From the NCBI GenBank assembly GCA_040756735.1, contig JBFLYC010000008.1, positions 58,410 through 122,409 on the forward strand: a stretch of DNA of 64,000 nucleotides, in the 5' to 3' direction. Under the pieces are notes generated by a model that was not told the DNA's origin, made no database searches, and saw only the letters and a program-made list of their open reading frames with translations. A program made the translations under genes and the position numbers. Shown in pieces: positions 52,047 through 58,661 of the stretch. The stretch comes from JBFLYC01 sp040756735. GTDB taxonomy: Bacteria > Bacillota > DSM-16504 > Desulfitibacterales > Desulfitibacteraceae. Within the stretch, counting starts at the first letter, position 1. Each line of letters begins with the position of its first letter.

Positions 52047-54071
52047 TTGAAATTCCCGAAACTATTTGAGCCAGGTAAGATTGGAAATTTGAATTTGCGC
52101 AACAGGCTTATAATGCCAGCCATGGGGACAAACATGGCTAATGAAATTGGCGGGATCACCCCTGCCCTTATTCATTACTACAGGGAAAGGGCTAAAGGGG
52201 GAGTGGGCTTGATAATTGTGGAAATAGCAAGTGTTGACAACCCTCAAGGCAATGCAATAGCAAACCAAATCGGTTTGCATGACAATTCATATATTGCGGG
52301 TCATAATGAACTTGTGGAAGCTGTTAAGGAACATGGTGCAAAAATAGTTGTTCAACTGCACCACGCCGGCCGGCAGACCAACCCCGGAAGCACAAGGGGA
52401 ATGCAGCCTGTAGCGCCCTCTGCTGTGCCAGATCCCACAACAGACATTGTTCCTAGAGAATTAACAATATCTGAAATTGAACAAATTATTGATAAGTTTA
52501 TCCAAGGTGCCATCCGGGCCCAACATGCAGGTTATGACGGCGTTGAACTTCATGGAGCTCATGGCTATCTCATTGCCCAGTTTATGTCTAGAGCAACCAA
52601 CAAAAGGACAGACCTATACGGCGGTGATCTTAATGGAAGAATGCGCTTTCCTGTGGAAATTATCAAGGGGATAAAGCAGGCAACAGGAGGAGTACTCCCT
52701 ATATTATTCCGGTTTAGTGCTGATGAGTTCATTGATGGAGGAATAAATTTGGACGAAGCTAAACAAATAGCGCGTATTCTTCAGGATGCCGGAGTAGATG
52801 CCCTTGATGTTTCCTCAGGTACCTATGCTTCCATGCATACAATTCTGGAGCCCATGAATTATGTTGAAGGATGGAGGGCGTATTTAGCTGAAGCAGTTAA
52901 AAAAGAAGTGCATATTCCGGTTATTGCAGTAGGTGTTATTCGCAGTCCGGAAACTGCAGAAGCTTTGCTTAGTGAAGGTAAGGCTGACTTCATTGCAGTA
53001 GGCCGGACCCTCATAGCTGATCCTGAGTGGCCGCTAAAGGTAATGGAGGGCAGAACAGAGGACTTAAGAAAGTGCATAACGTGCAATATTGGCTGTGTAG
53101 GAGAAAGGGTCTTGAAGGGGCTTCATGTTAGATGTACAGTAAATGCTGTTGCAGGACGAGAACACGAGTATCCATTTATCCCTACTGCTTATAACCCAAG
53201 GAATTATGTAGTTATAGGCGGGGGACCCGCTGGAATGGAAGCGGCAAGGGTACTGGCAGCGTCAGGCCATAAAGTCACTTTATTTGAAAAAGATACGCAA
53301 TTGGGCGGACAGGTTAGAATAGCGTGCGTCCCTCCTGGTAAAAACAAAATAAGATGGTCTATAGATTATCTGCAGCACCAGATTTATAAGCTAGGTGTTG
53401 ATGTCCGTTTAAATACTGAAGCTAACGCTGAGAAAATACATGGCATGGATGTGAGCGCAGTTATTATGGCAACAGGGGCAGCTCCTATTATCCCGGATTT
53501 AGCCGGAGCCCGTAATCCCAATGTGACAACTGCCTGGGATGTTTTAGCAGGAAACTATGAAGTTGGTGACAGGGTTGCAGTAGTTGGTGGCGGCAGTGTA
53601 GGCTGTGAAACAGCTCTTTATCTAAAGTATAAAGGTGTTGATACAGTCGTTTTGGAAATGGAGGATGAATTAGCTGTTGACTCAGAACCCATAAGTAGAA
53701 TGGCTCTTCTTGCTGAATTGGCAAAGGCAGGCGTAAGAACAGCGCCTGGGTATTATGTGCATACTATCAAACATGATGGAGTTGTAGCCATTGACAAGCA
53801 GTGGAAAGAACATTGGTACCCTTGTTCCCATATAGTGTTATCGGTGGGCGCTGCTCCTATAAATCACATGGAATGGGAATTCAAACAGCGAGGATATAGA
53901 GTCATTGTAGTGGGAGATGCTAAAAAGCCGGCCAAACTTTATCAAGCCATTGCTGACGCTTTCATGACAGCCCAAAGGCTAATACAAGCTGATGCATTTA
54001 CCCGGCCGCATCAGCCTTTTATGACGGACCAGCCTTATCAAAGGCAGGAGCAGAGGTTAAACCTGCAGTAA
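52047..54071 (+). CDS. Old Yellow Enzyme-type NADH:flavin oxidoreductase with FAD domain (2,4-dienoyl-CoA reductase-like)
   Basis: The protein of about 674 residues has an N-terminal FMN TIM barrel (about 1-345) with GAHGYLIAQFMS and RTDLYGGDL. A 4Fe-4S Cys cluster follows (CITCNIGCVG, later CTVN; about 350-375). Two nucleotide-binding Rossmann motifs lie beyond it: VVIGGGPAGMEAARVLA near 402 and VAVVGGGSVGCETALYL near 525. This is the FadH/trimethylamine-dehydrogenase layout; it reduces unsaturated carbonyls or enoates using NAD(P)H. TTG 52047 is chosen over an upstream ATG (51993) because AAAGGAAGTGAG lies 7 bases before it. It is flanked by terminators on both sides. Confidence 0.9.
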   Translation: MKFPKLFEPGKIGNLNLRNRLIMPAMGTNMANEIGGITPALIHYYRERAKGGVGLIIVEIASVDNPQGNAIANQIGLHDNSYIAGHNELVEAVKEHGAKIVVQLHHAGRQTNPGSTRGMQPVAPSAVPDPTTDIVPRELTISEIEQIIDKFIQGAIRAQHAGYDGVELHGAHGYLIAQFMSRATNKRTDLYGGDLNGRMRFPVEIIKGIKQATGGVLPILFRFSADEFIDGGINLDEAKQIARILQDAGVDALDVSSGTYASMHTILEPMNYVEGWRAYLAEAVKKEVHIPVIAVGVIRSPETAEALLSEGKADFIAVGRTLIADPEWPLKVMEGRTEDLRKCITCNIGCVGERVLKGLHVRCTVNAVAGREHEYPFIPTAYNPRNYVVIGGGPAGMEAARVLAASGHKVTLFEKDTQLGGQVRIACVPPGKNKIRWSIDYLQHQIYKLGVDVRLNTEANAEKIHGMDVSAVIMATGAAPIIPDLAGARNPNVTTAWDVLAGNYEVGDRVAVVGGGSVGCETALYLKYKGVDTVVLEMEDELAVDSEPISRMALLAELAKAGVRTAPGYYVHTIKHDGVVAIDKQWKEHWYPCSHIVLSVGAAPINHMEWEFKQRGYRVIVVGDAKKPAKLYQAIADAFMTAQRLIQADAFTRPHQPFMTDQPYQRQEQRLNLQ

Positions 54072-54113
54072 ATAGAAATAGGTTGGTAAGTGTTAGCTGT
54101 TCATATAAACAGG

Positions 54114-54139
54114 GGACTTGATATATAACTATCAAGTCC
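54114..54139 (+). terminator. Terminator after the OYE gene
   Basis: GGACTTGAT pairs with ATCAAGTCC around an 8-base loop, followed by TTATTCCTTTT. Confidence 0.7.
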
Positions 54140-54241
54140 TTATTCCTTTTAATTGTATCATTTAAGAACTACCTTACATAAAATATTTTATAGCTTATAA
54201 GAAAGGAAAACTAAGGCTTAAGATTTTGGATAGTATATGTA

Positions 54242-54269
54242 ACACCCTACTATTTTTTGCCATATAATG
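54242..54269 (+). promoter_or_regulatory. Candidate promoter of the small-gene cluster
   Basis: AC (54242-54243), exactly 17 bases, then CATATAATG (54261-54269). This nearly fits the sporulation sigma-K pattern AC-N17-CATANNNTA. The same bases contain a perfect sigma-A -10 (TATAAT, 54263-54268) with a poor -35. The start would be at about 54275, just before the first ribosome site. Confidence 0.4.
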
Positions 54270-54299
54270 TATTGGAAACCTACGAAGGGGGGTAAAAAA

Positions 54300-54467
54300 A
54301 TGACAAGACCATCAGGAGACGTGTTTGTGGCAAGCGTCATCAACCAAAAGTGCGTATGTCAGAGTGCCCAACAGATATTAGTCGCAATAGCTGCACAAGT
54401 TCTCTTTATAATAGAAGCCCAGTTTGGGTTTGCTACCAATGAGGATAATGATCAAATTAAAGCTTAA
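54300..54467 (+). CDS. Small hydrophobic CxC protein, paralogue A1 (unknown family)
   Basis: This 55-residue protein is one of three near-identical paralogues in the cluster. The N-terminal MTRPSGD leads into VFVASVINQKCVCQ, then a hydrophobic core (ILVAIAAQVLFIIEA), then a QFGFATN turn and an acidic tail NEDNDQIKA. Two Cys form a Cys-x-Cys at residues 18 and 20. The core could be an amphipathic helix or paired strands. There is no signal peptide or lipobox. GGGGGG lies about 6 bases before the ATG; an ORF extension upstream would include it. Function unknown; multicopy and small size suggest a structural subunit. Confidence 0.8.
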   Translation: MTRPSGDVFVASVINQKCVCQSAQQILVAIAAQVLFIIEAQFGFATNEDNDQIKA

Positions 54468-54511
54468 TAATTTCCTGTTCATTAAAATTCTTGAGAAAGG
54501 AATGAGGAAAA

Positions 54512-54730
54512 TTGAAAATTGGATTTAGTCAGAGCGGGTTGACCATTAATTCCAAGAAGTTCGATCCCCTAAATCTATCAGTAAGAGGTCACGGGATAGA
54601 ATCTGACGGTTATATTAATAATGTAGATGCATTTGAAATATTAGAAGGGCTCGCAGCATGCAAAACCCCAGAAGCTACCCAGTTAGACAAAATTAAAGCC
54701 CTGCAGTCTGTTTTAAAAAAATTTAGATAA
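54512..54730 (+). CDS. Small protein B1 of the cluster (unknown family)
   Basis: This 72-residue protein starts at TTG 54512 behind AAAGGAATGAGG. The first half is polar (SGLTINSKKFDPLNLSVRG). The second half has VDAFEILEGLA and a C-terminal helix ending LQSVLKKFR. The D-x-x-EILE motif and the basic end match protein B2 at 55905, so the two look like diverged copies. No known domain is seen. It lies 44 bases after A1. Confidence 0.75.
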   Translation: MKIGFSQSGLTINSKKFDPLNLSVRGHGIESDGYINNVDAFEILEGLAACKTPEATQLDKIKALQSVLKKFR

Positions 54731-54776
54731 TTTGTCTACCGCATCATAAAAAATTAAGGGGGGGGTAAGTAAAGAT

Positions 54777-55007
54777 ATGAATAGGTTAGCCGTTAGGTTT
54801 TTAAATCCTCCTAGCAGTCCTAAAAAGAAATTTCCTCCAATAGCTTTCAGCCCGGGGGATGTATTCGTAGCCAGTGTAATCAATCAGAAATGCGTATGCC
54901 AGGCTGCCCAGCAAATATTGGTCGCCATTGCAGCTCAAGTACTGTTTATTATAGAAGCCCAATTTGGCTTTGCAACTAATCAAGATGATGATGAAATTAA
55001 GACATGA
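54777..55007 (+). CDS. Small hydrophobic CxC protein, paralogue A2, N-terminally extended
   Basis: This 76-residue paralogue of A1 carries about 24 extra residues at the N-terminus (MNRLAVRFLNPPSSPKKKF), basic and Pro-rich. The shared core follows: GDVFVASVINQKCVCQAAQQ, hydrophobic segment, FGFATNQDDDEIKT. A run of G (54760-54766) lies before the ATG. The extension might be a targeting or docking tail. Function unknown. Confidence 0.8.
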   Translation: MNRLAVRFLNPPSSPKKKFPPIAFSPGDVFVASVINQKCVCQAAQQILVAIAAQVLFIIEAQFGFATNQDDDEIKT

Positions 55008-55061
55008 GAGTAATTAAAAGGATTTAAAGGTTAATTAAAAAATTATTTAGGAGGTAATCAT

Positions 55062-55217
55062 ATGGGAGATCTATTTGTAGCCAGTGTAATCAATCAGAAA
55101 TGCGTATGCCAGGCTGCCCAGCAGATATTAGTTGCCATTGCAGCTCAAGTATTGTTTGTGATAGAAGCTCAGTTTGGTTTCTCGACCAATGAAGATAATG
55201 ATAAAATTTGGACATAA
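55062..55217 (+). CDS. Small hydrophobic CxC protein, paralogue A3, minimal form
   Basis: This 51-residue protein is the shortest form: MGDLFVASVINQKCVCQ, then the same core with Val in place of Ile (VLFVIEA), FGFSTNEDNDKIWT. AGGAGG lies 7 bases before the ATG. The first half is almost identical at DNA level to A2 (VASVINQKCVC encoded the same way), showing recent duplication or gene conversion. It is the last gene before an internal hairpin. Confidence 0.82.
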   Translation: MGDLFVASVINQKCVCQAAQQILVAIAAQVLFVIEAQFGFSTNEDNDKIWT

Positions 55218-55250
55218 TACCTAGAAAATAATTAATTACTGTGATGACAT

Positions 55251-55282
55251 AATAAGACCTCCTGTTGCAGGGAGGTCTTATT
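55251..55282. terminator. Hairpin dividing the small-gene cluster
   Basis: AATAAGACCTCC pairs perfectly with GGAGGTCTTATT around an 8-base loop, after paralogue A3. There is only a short T-rich tail. It may end the first transcript or protect its 3' end so that the A paralogues are made in excess. Confidence 0.7.
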
Positions 55283-55379
55283 ACAGTATTTATATATAGT
55301 TTTAAGTCATAAATGCTATTTGATAAGAATACTTTAAATAAAGAATAGATTTACCCGAATAAACAAAGGGGGAACCAGC

Positions 55380-55580
55380 ATGTCAGATTTAGTAGATAAA
55401 TTGCCCAATATCAAAAACCCTGGGGATGTATATATGCAAGCAGAGATTATCGATCAGCTAAATACAAATCATCAGTCTAATATGACACTTTCAGCTTATT
55501 CAGTGATTACCCAGTCTGCTTCAACTATTAAAATTTCCAGCAGTGATGATGTCGGAGGTGCATTAAGCAGTCATGAGTAA
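55380..55580 (+). CDS. Small protein A-like 4 of the cluster (unknown family)
   Basis: This 66-residue protein follows AAAGGGGG. The segment NPGDVYMQAEIIDQLN parallels the PSGDVFVASVINQK start of the A paralogues, which suggests distant relation. The rest is Ser/Thr/Gln-rich (ITQSASTIKISSSDD) without the Cys-x-Cys. The stop overlaps the start of the next gene by 8 bases, so translation is coupled. Function unknown. Confidence 0.75.
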   Translation: MSDLVDKLPNIKNPGDVYMQAEIIDQLNTNHQSNMTLSAYSVITQSASTIKISSSDDVGGALSSHE

Positions 55581-55872
55581 AGCAGTAAAAGATACCTGGA
55601 TAACCATCAAGAACATGAGACACAAAAAGCTGCCTTCAGAAATTGTCCTGACCAAAGATGGAAATGTTTTTGTAGACGGTGAATTGTACGATGAAACAAA
55701 AAAGAAGTATAAAGGTTTAACCGTAAATGTAGAAAAATACGGTAAATTAAACACAGGAGAAGAGACCCAGAAAATGATTGCGGCACAAAAAGAAGCCAGC
55801 AAAGGAGAAACCACAGTAATTACAGATATTAAAGATAAAGACAAAATAGAATTAACCACTGTAAAATTCTAA
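55573..55872 (+). CDS. Small charged protein C of the cluster (unknown family)
   Basis: This 99-residue, Lys-rich, soluble protein starts within the end of the previous gene. It has a beta-type N-terminus (SEIVLTKDGNVFVDGELYDE) and a Lys/Glu-rich remainder (TDIKDKDKIELTTVKF). No domain is recognised. Position and coupling suggest it acts with the small A-type proteins, perhaps as an assembly or accessory factor. Confidence 0.75.
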   Translation: MSKAVKDTWITIKNMRHKKLPSEIVLTKDGNVFVDGELYDETKKKYKGLTVNVEKYGKLNTGEETQKMIAAQKEASKGETTVITDIKDKDKIELTTVKF

Positions 55873-55904
55873 CTCAAGTCCTAACTGTAAAGGAGGTAGC
55901 AGCA

Positions 55905-56108
55905 ATGACCAAGCAAGATAAAGACGGCAAATCAAAAGTTGCTAAAATGCATGCAGGCGGTTTTGAGATAAACATTAATGACTATCTTTCAGATATGGAT
56001 CCATTAGAAATACTTGAAAAAATGTATTTAATAAAACATGACCGGACATTAACAGATGAAGAAAAAAGAATCAAGGTACAAGAAATAATGAAAGAATTTT
56101 TGAGGTGA
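55905..56108 (+). CDS. Small protein B2 of the cluster (unknown family)
   Basis: This 67-residue protein follows AAAGGAGGT. A Lys-rich N-terminus precedes GGFEININDYLSDMDPLEILEKM and a helical end (RIKVQEIMKEFLR). The D-x-x-EILE motif and the basic terminal helix are shared with B1 at 54512. No known family. Confidence 0.75.
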   Translation: MTKQDKDGKSKVAKMHAGGFEININDYLSDMDPLEILEKMYLIKHDRTLTDEEKRIKVQEIMKEFLR

Positions 56109-56115
56109 TTAAGTG

Positions 56116-56424
56116 ATGCAAAATAAGTTTGCCACTGTACTTAACCTTTCAAATCAAGCAAATTTAATCCAGGCAGATAAAACCAAGTTATCCCAGTTTA
56201 ATCTTGTAGTTATGTTAGGGCTAAGATACTTAAGCAATAGAATTCAAATAAATAATAAGGTACCTGTTTCAATAAATGTCAGGAAAACAGGGGAGATTGA
56301 ATTAACCAGTATAGATGGAGATATTATTAATGATGAAGGAAATGCCCGCATATATACAGACAAAAGAATTACAACTAGCGAAGATAGTATGGAAGGGGAT
56401 GAGGTGAATGGAAGCTCCAGTTAA
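56116..56424 (+). CDS. Small protein D1 of the cluster (unknown family)
   Basis: This 102-residue protein starts at ATG 56116, about 8 bases after GAGGTGAT. It has LSNQANLIQADKTKLSQFNL near residue 11, a hydrophobic VVMLGLRYL, a central beta region, and an acidic tail. The NQANL motif and spacing recur in D2, so the two are paralogues. Its last 17 bases overlap the start of D2. Confidence 0.75.
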   Translation: MQNKFATVLNLSNQANLIQADKTKLSQFNLVVMLGLRYLSNRIQINNKVPVSINVRKTGEIELTSIDGDIINDEGNARIYTDKRITTSEDSMEGDEVNGSSS

Positions 56425-56689
56425 TTATGATGCCACCAAGTATTATAATTTTTTAATTAATATTGCAAATCAAGCTAATTTACGTGGGACTAAGAATTTA
56501 GCGCCGTTACAGTTAAACTCGCTTTTTTTATTTGTGTCTCCATATGACCTGGAACGTTTTACCTTTGAAGGATTGGATCTGGATTTGAGAACAGACGAAA
56601 AGGGGCACATATATATTAATGATACTCTGTTTAAAACAATAGAGATTAAACCAGGAGTAAGAATCTTGGGAATTGTAGTGCGTAAATAG
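56408..56689 (+). CDS. Small protein D2 of the cluster (unknown family)
   Basis: This 93-residue protein overlaps D1. It has FLINIANQANLRGTKNLAPL near residue 15, LNSLFLFVSPYDLERF, then a beta-rich C-terminus (GHIYINDTLFKTIEI). It is a diverged copy of D1. GATGAGGTG lies before the ATG. No known family. Confidence 0.75.
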   Translation: MEAPVNYDATKYYNFLINIANQANLRGTKNLAPLQLNSLFLFVSPYDLERFTFEGLDLDLRTDEKGHIYINDTLFKTIEIKPGVRILGIVVRK

Positions 56690-56702
56690 GGGAGGATTTT
56701 GC

Positions 56703-56912
56703 ATGAATAATGAAAGCAAACTGGAAGACATTTTGCTTCCTTCAGAAAAAGTAATCTATGAAAATATATTAATGGAAATAGACAAGCATAAGGATTTTTA
56801 TAATAATGCCAGCCCAGAAGAAAAAACTGAGGCTCTCATTAAAAACTGTGGGCTTAATGAAAAAGAACTCTACAAGCTGCTGAAAAAAATAGAAAACTTC
56901 AACAATACATGA
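56703..56912 (+). CDS. Small helical protein E of the cluster (unknown family)
   Basis: This 69-residue acidic, all-helical protein (SEKVIYENILMEIDKHKDF, LNEKELYKLLKKIENF) follows GGGGAGG by about 6 bases. No known family. It is 13 bases after D2. Confidence 0.72.
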   Translation: MNNESKLEDILLPSEKVIYENILMEIDKHKDFYNNASPEEKTEALIKNCGLNEKELYKLLKKIENFNNT

Positions 56913-56932
56913 ATTGATTGGGGAGGAGAATT

Positions 56933-57313
56933 ATGACGGAAAAACATTTTAAAAGTTTCAAAGATGGTAATCAGCAGCATGGTTCATCTCTTTTTTACAA
57001 AGCTGCAGGATTAGTGAGCAGAAGGGTTGATACTTTTGAACATTACATGAACAATATTGAAGCAGATGAAGAACTATTAAACCTTTCAGAGGAGCATTAT
57101 TTAGGTGCAGAAGAGTATGAAGATCAAAGGAAAAATCTTGAGCAAGAACATGAAAAAAAAGATGAATTATCTTCAAAAACACCAGAGTATAGTGAAAAAG
57201 ATGCAGCTGAGGATGGCAATCTGGAAAAAGGTAAAATTGAATATAAAACTATCTATACTAATATATTAGAAAAATTATATGGGATTTATAAAAAAACACG
57301 AAAACAAGGTTAA
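56933..57313 (+). CDS. Charged coiled-coil protein F of the cluster (unknown family)
   Basis: This 126-residue protein starts at ATG 56933, seven bases after GGGGAGGAG. An N-terminal segment (FYKAAGLVSRRVDTFEHYM) is followed by a highly acidic and basic helical middle (YEDQRKNLEQEHEKKDEL) and a Lys-rich end. It is the last and largest gene of the cluster. No family is recognised; a scaffold or linker role is only a guess. Confidence 0.75.
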   Translation: MTEKHFKSFKDGNQQHGSSLFYKAAGLVSRRVDTFEHYMNNIEADEELLNLSEEHYLGAEEYEDQRKNLEQEHEKKDELSSKTPEYSEKDAAEDGNLEKGKIEYKTIYTNILEKLYGIYKKTRKQG

Positions 57314-57355
57314 AATAAGTAGCAGTTAAATTGTTAAGCAAACGGTAAATTGTTA

Positions 57356-57384
57356 TTGATTTTTAGCGGCAGCAGTGTTAGTAT
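57356..57384 (+). promoter_or_regulatory. Promoter of the thiamine operon
   Basis: TTGATT (57356-57361), exactly 17 bases, then TAGTAT (57379-57384). It lies 34 bases upstream of the TPP riboswitch. Confidence 0.5.
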
Positions 57385-57417
57385 CGTAATAACAATAAAT
57401 CAATAATAGAATTGACA

Positions 57418-57515
57418 AAGGGGAGCTGGGGACAACCTGGCTGAGAGAGAACATAGAAGCTGTTCTGACCCTTAAACCTGATCTGGATAATGCCAGCGTA
57501 GGAAAATATCTTGAA
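57418..57515 (+). promoter_or_regulatory. TPP riboswitch (THI element)
   Basis: The conserved THI-box sequences are all present in order: GGGGAGC, CTGAGAGAG, GACCCTTAAACCTGATCTGG and ATAATGCCAGCGTAGGAAA. It senses thiamine pyrophosphate in the nascent mRNA. A terminator 14 bases downstream gives an attenuation-type expression platform for the following ABC transporter operon. Confidence 0.95.
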
Positions 57516-57528
57516 ACTTTGTTTTAAG

Positions 57529-57556
57529 CTACTGCCAACGTTGGTAGTAGTTTTTT
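57529..57556 (+). terminator. Riboswitch-controlled attenuator
   Basis: CTACTGCCA pairs with TGGTAGTAG, followed by six T, between the riboswitch and the first coding region. TPP binding should favour it. Confidence 0.88.
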
Positions 57557-57577
57557 AATTTTACCTAGGAGGGAAAA

Positions 57578-57868
57578 ATGCCTAAGTGCAATGTAAGTTT
57601 GCAGGTTATTCCAAATGTGTCTGAGGAAAAGATTTATGAGATTGTTGATAAGGTAATTGAATTAATTCGTGATTCTGGAGTCAAGTATATGGTAGGTCCT
57701 ATGGAGACAACCATGGAGGGAGAATTAGATGAGCTCCTTGCTATTGTGCAGAAAGCTCAAATTGTTTGTGTACAGGCAGGTGCAAAACGTGTTTGTTCGG
57801 TTGTTAAAATTGATTACAGCCCAGGGGGAGTGACCATTGATGAAAAGGTGGGGAAATACAGGGATTAG
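57578..57868 (+). CDS. Thiamine-binding protein (MTH1187/YkoF-like, PF01910)
   Basis: This 96-residue protein fits the small ferredoxin-like thiamine-binding family: CNVSLQVIPNV at the start, VGPMETTMEGELDELL near residue 45, and a C-terminal VVKIDYSPGG. Such proteins bind thiamine or its pyrimidine part in the cytoplasm. It is the first gene behind the TPP riboswitch. AGGAGG precedes the ATG. Its last 29 bases overlap the permease gene. Confidence 0.9.
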   Translation: MPKCNVSLQVIPNVSEEKIYEIVDKVIELIRDSGVKYMVGPMETTMEGELDELLAIVQKAQIVCVQAGAKRVCSVVKIDYSPGGVTIDEKVGKYRD

Positions 57869-58628
57869 AAGTCTGGGAGGTACTAAGATTACTCTAAAAA
57901 GCGCTCTTTTTTTGCTGGCCTTAATCGCTTTATGGGAATTTATTGTTGGACTTGCCAAGATACCTGAATTTATCCTTCCAGCCCCGACCTCAATAGGCAA
58001 GGCCTTGATTAAAAGTTTCCCCCTGCTTATGCTGCATGCCCAAACAACCTTGTTGGCAGCAGTTGTGGGATTACTGTTAGCCATTGCCATTGCCTTAATG
58101 CTGGCAGTGCTCATGGATAGATTTAGAATTATCAAGGAACTTATCTACCCCCTGCTTATAGTGTCGCAAACCATTCCCATTATTGCCTTGGCCCCTGTCC
58201 TGCTTATCTGGTTTGGCCTGGGCATTTTGCCAAAAATACTGGTTGTGGCCCTGGTTTGTTTTTTCCCCATGGCTGTGAACCTGGTGGATGGTCTGGAAAA
58301 CGTTGATGCAGAATTGATAGAGCTGCTGCAGGTAATGAAGGCTGATGGTTGGACCATTTTCACCTCTGTGCAGCTGCCGTCCGTTCTGCCGTACTTTTTT
58401 TCAGGTCTAAAGATTTCTGTTACTTACAGCGTTTTGGGCGCAGTAATAGGCGAATGGCTGGGAGCTAGTTCCGGTCTTGGCATCTATATGACCAGGGCCA
58501 TGCATTCTTTCAGTACCAGCAGTTTATTTGCAGCAATTCTAGTGGTTGTTTTACTAAGTATGGGATTGTTTAAAATAACCCAATTCATGGCTTGGCTGTT
58601 CATGCCCTGGAATAGAATTGGAGATTAA
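57840..58628 (+). CDS. ABC transporter permease for thiamine precursor (ThiX-like)
   Basis: The 263-residue membrane protein has six helices and the permease EAA-type loop GAVIGEWLGASSGLGIYM near residue 200. The sequence is of the SsuC/TauC/ThiX group. ATG 57840 follows GGGGGAG at 10 bases. Together with the downstream binding protein and ATPase it forms an importer whose substrate, by riboswitch and binding protein, is a thiamine pyrimidine (HMP or formylaminopyrimidine). Confidence 0.92.
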   Translation: MKRWGNTGIRSLGGTKITLKSALFLLALIALWEFIVGLAKIPEFILPAPTSIGKALIKSFPLLMLHAQTTLLAAVVGLLLAIAIALMLAVLMDRFRIIKELIYPLLIVSQTIPIIALAPVLLIWFGLGILPKILVVALVCFFPMAVNLVDGLENVDAELIELLQVMKADGWTIFTSVQLPSVLPYFFSGLKISVTYSVLGAVIGEWLGASSGLGIYMTRAMHSFSTSSLFAAILVVVLLSMGLFKITQFMAWLFMPWNRIGD

Positions 58629-58661
58629 TCAAAATAACAAACAAGAAGGGATTGTGATAAA

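Noticed and set aside
54300..57313. Cluster as prophage tail or bacteriocin locus
   Set aside because: No integrase, terminase, tail, immunity or export gene; proteins have no leader with a GG cleavage site.
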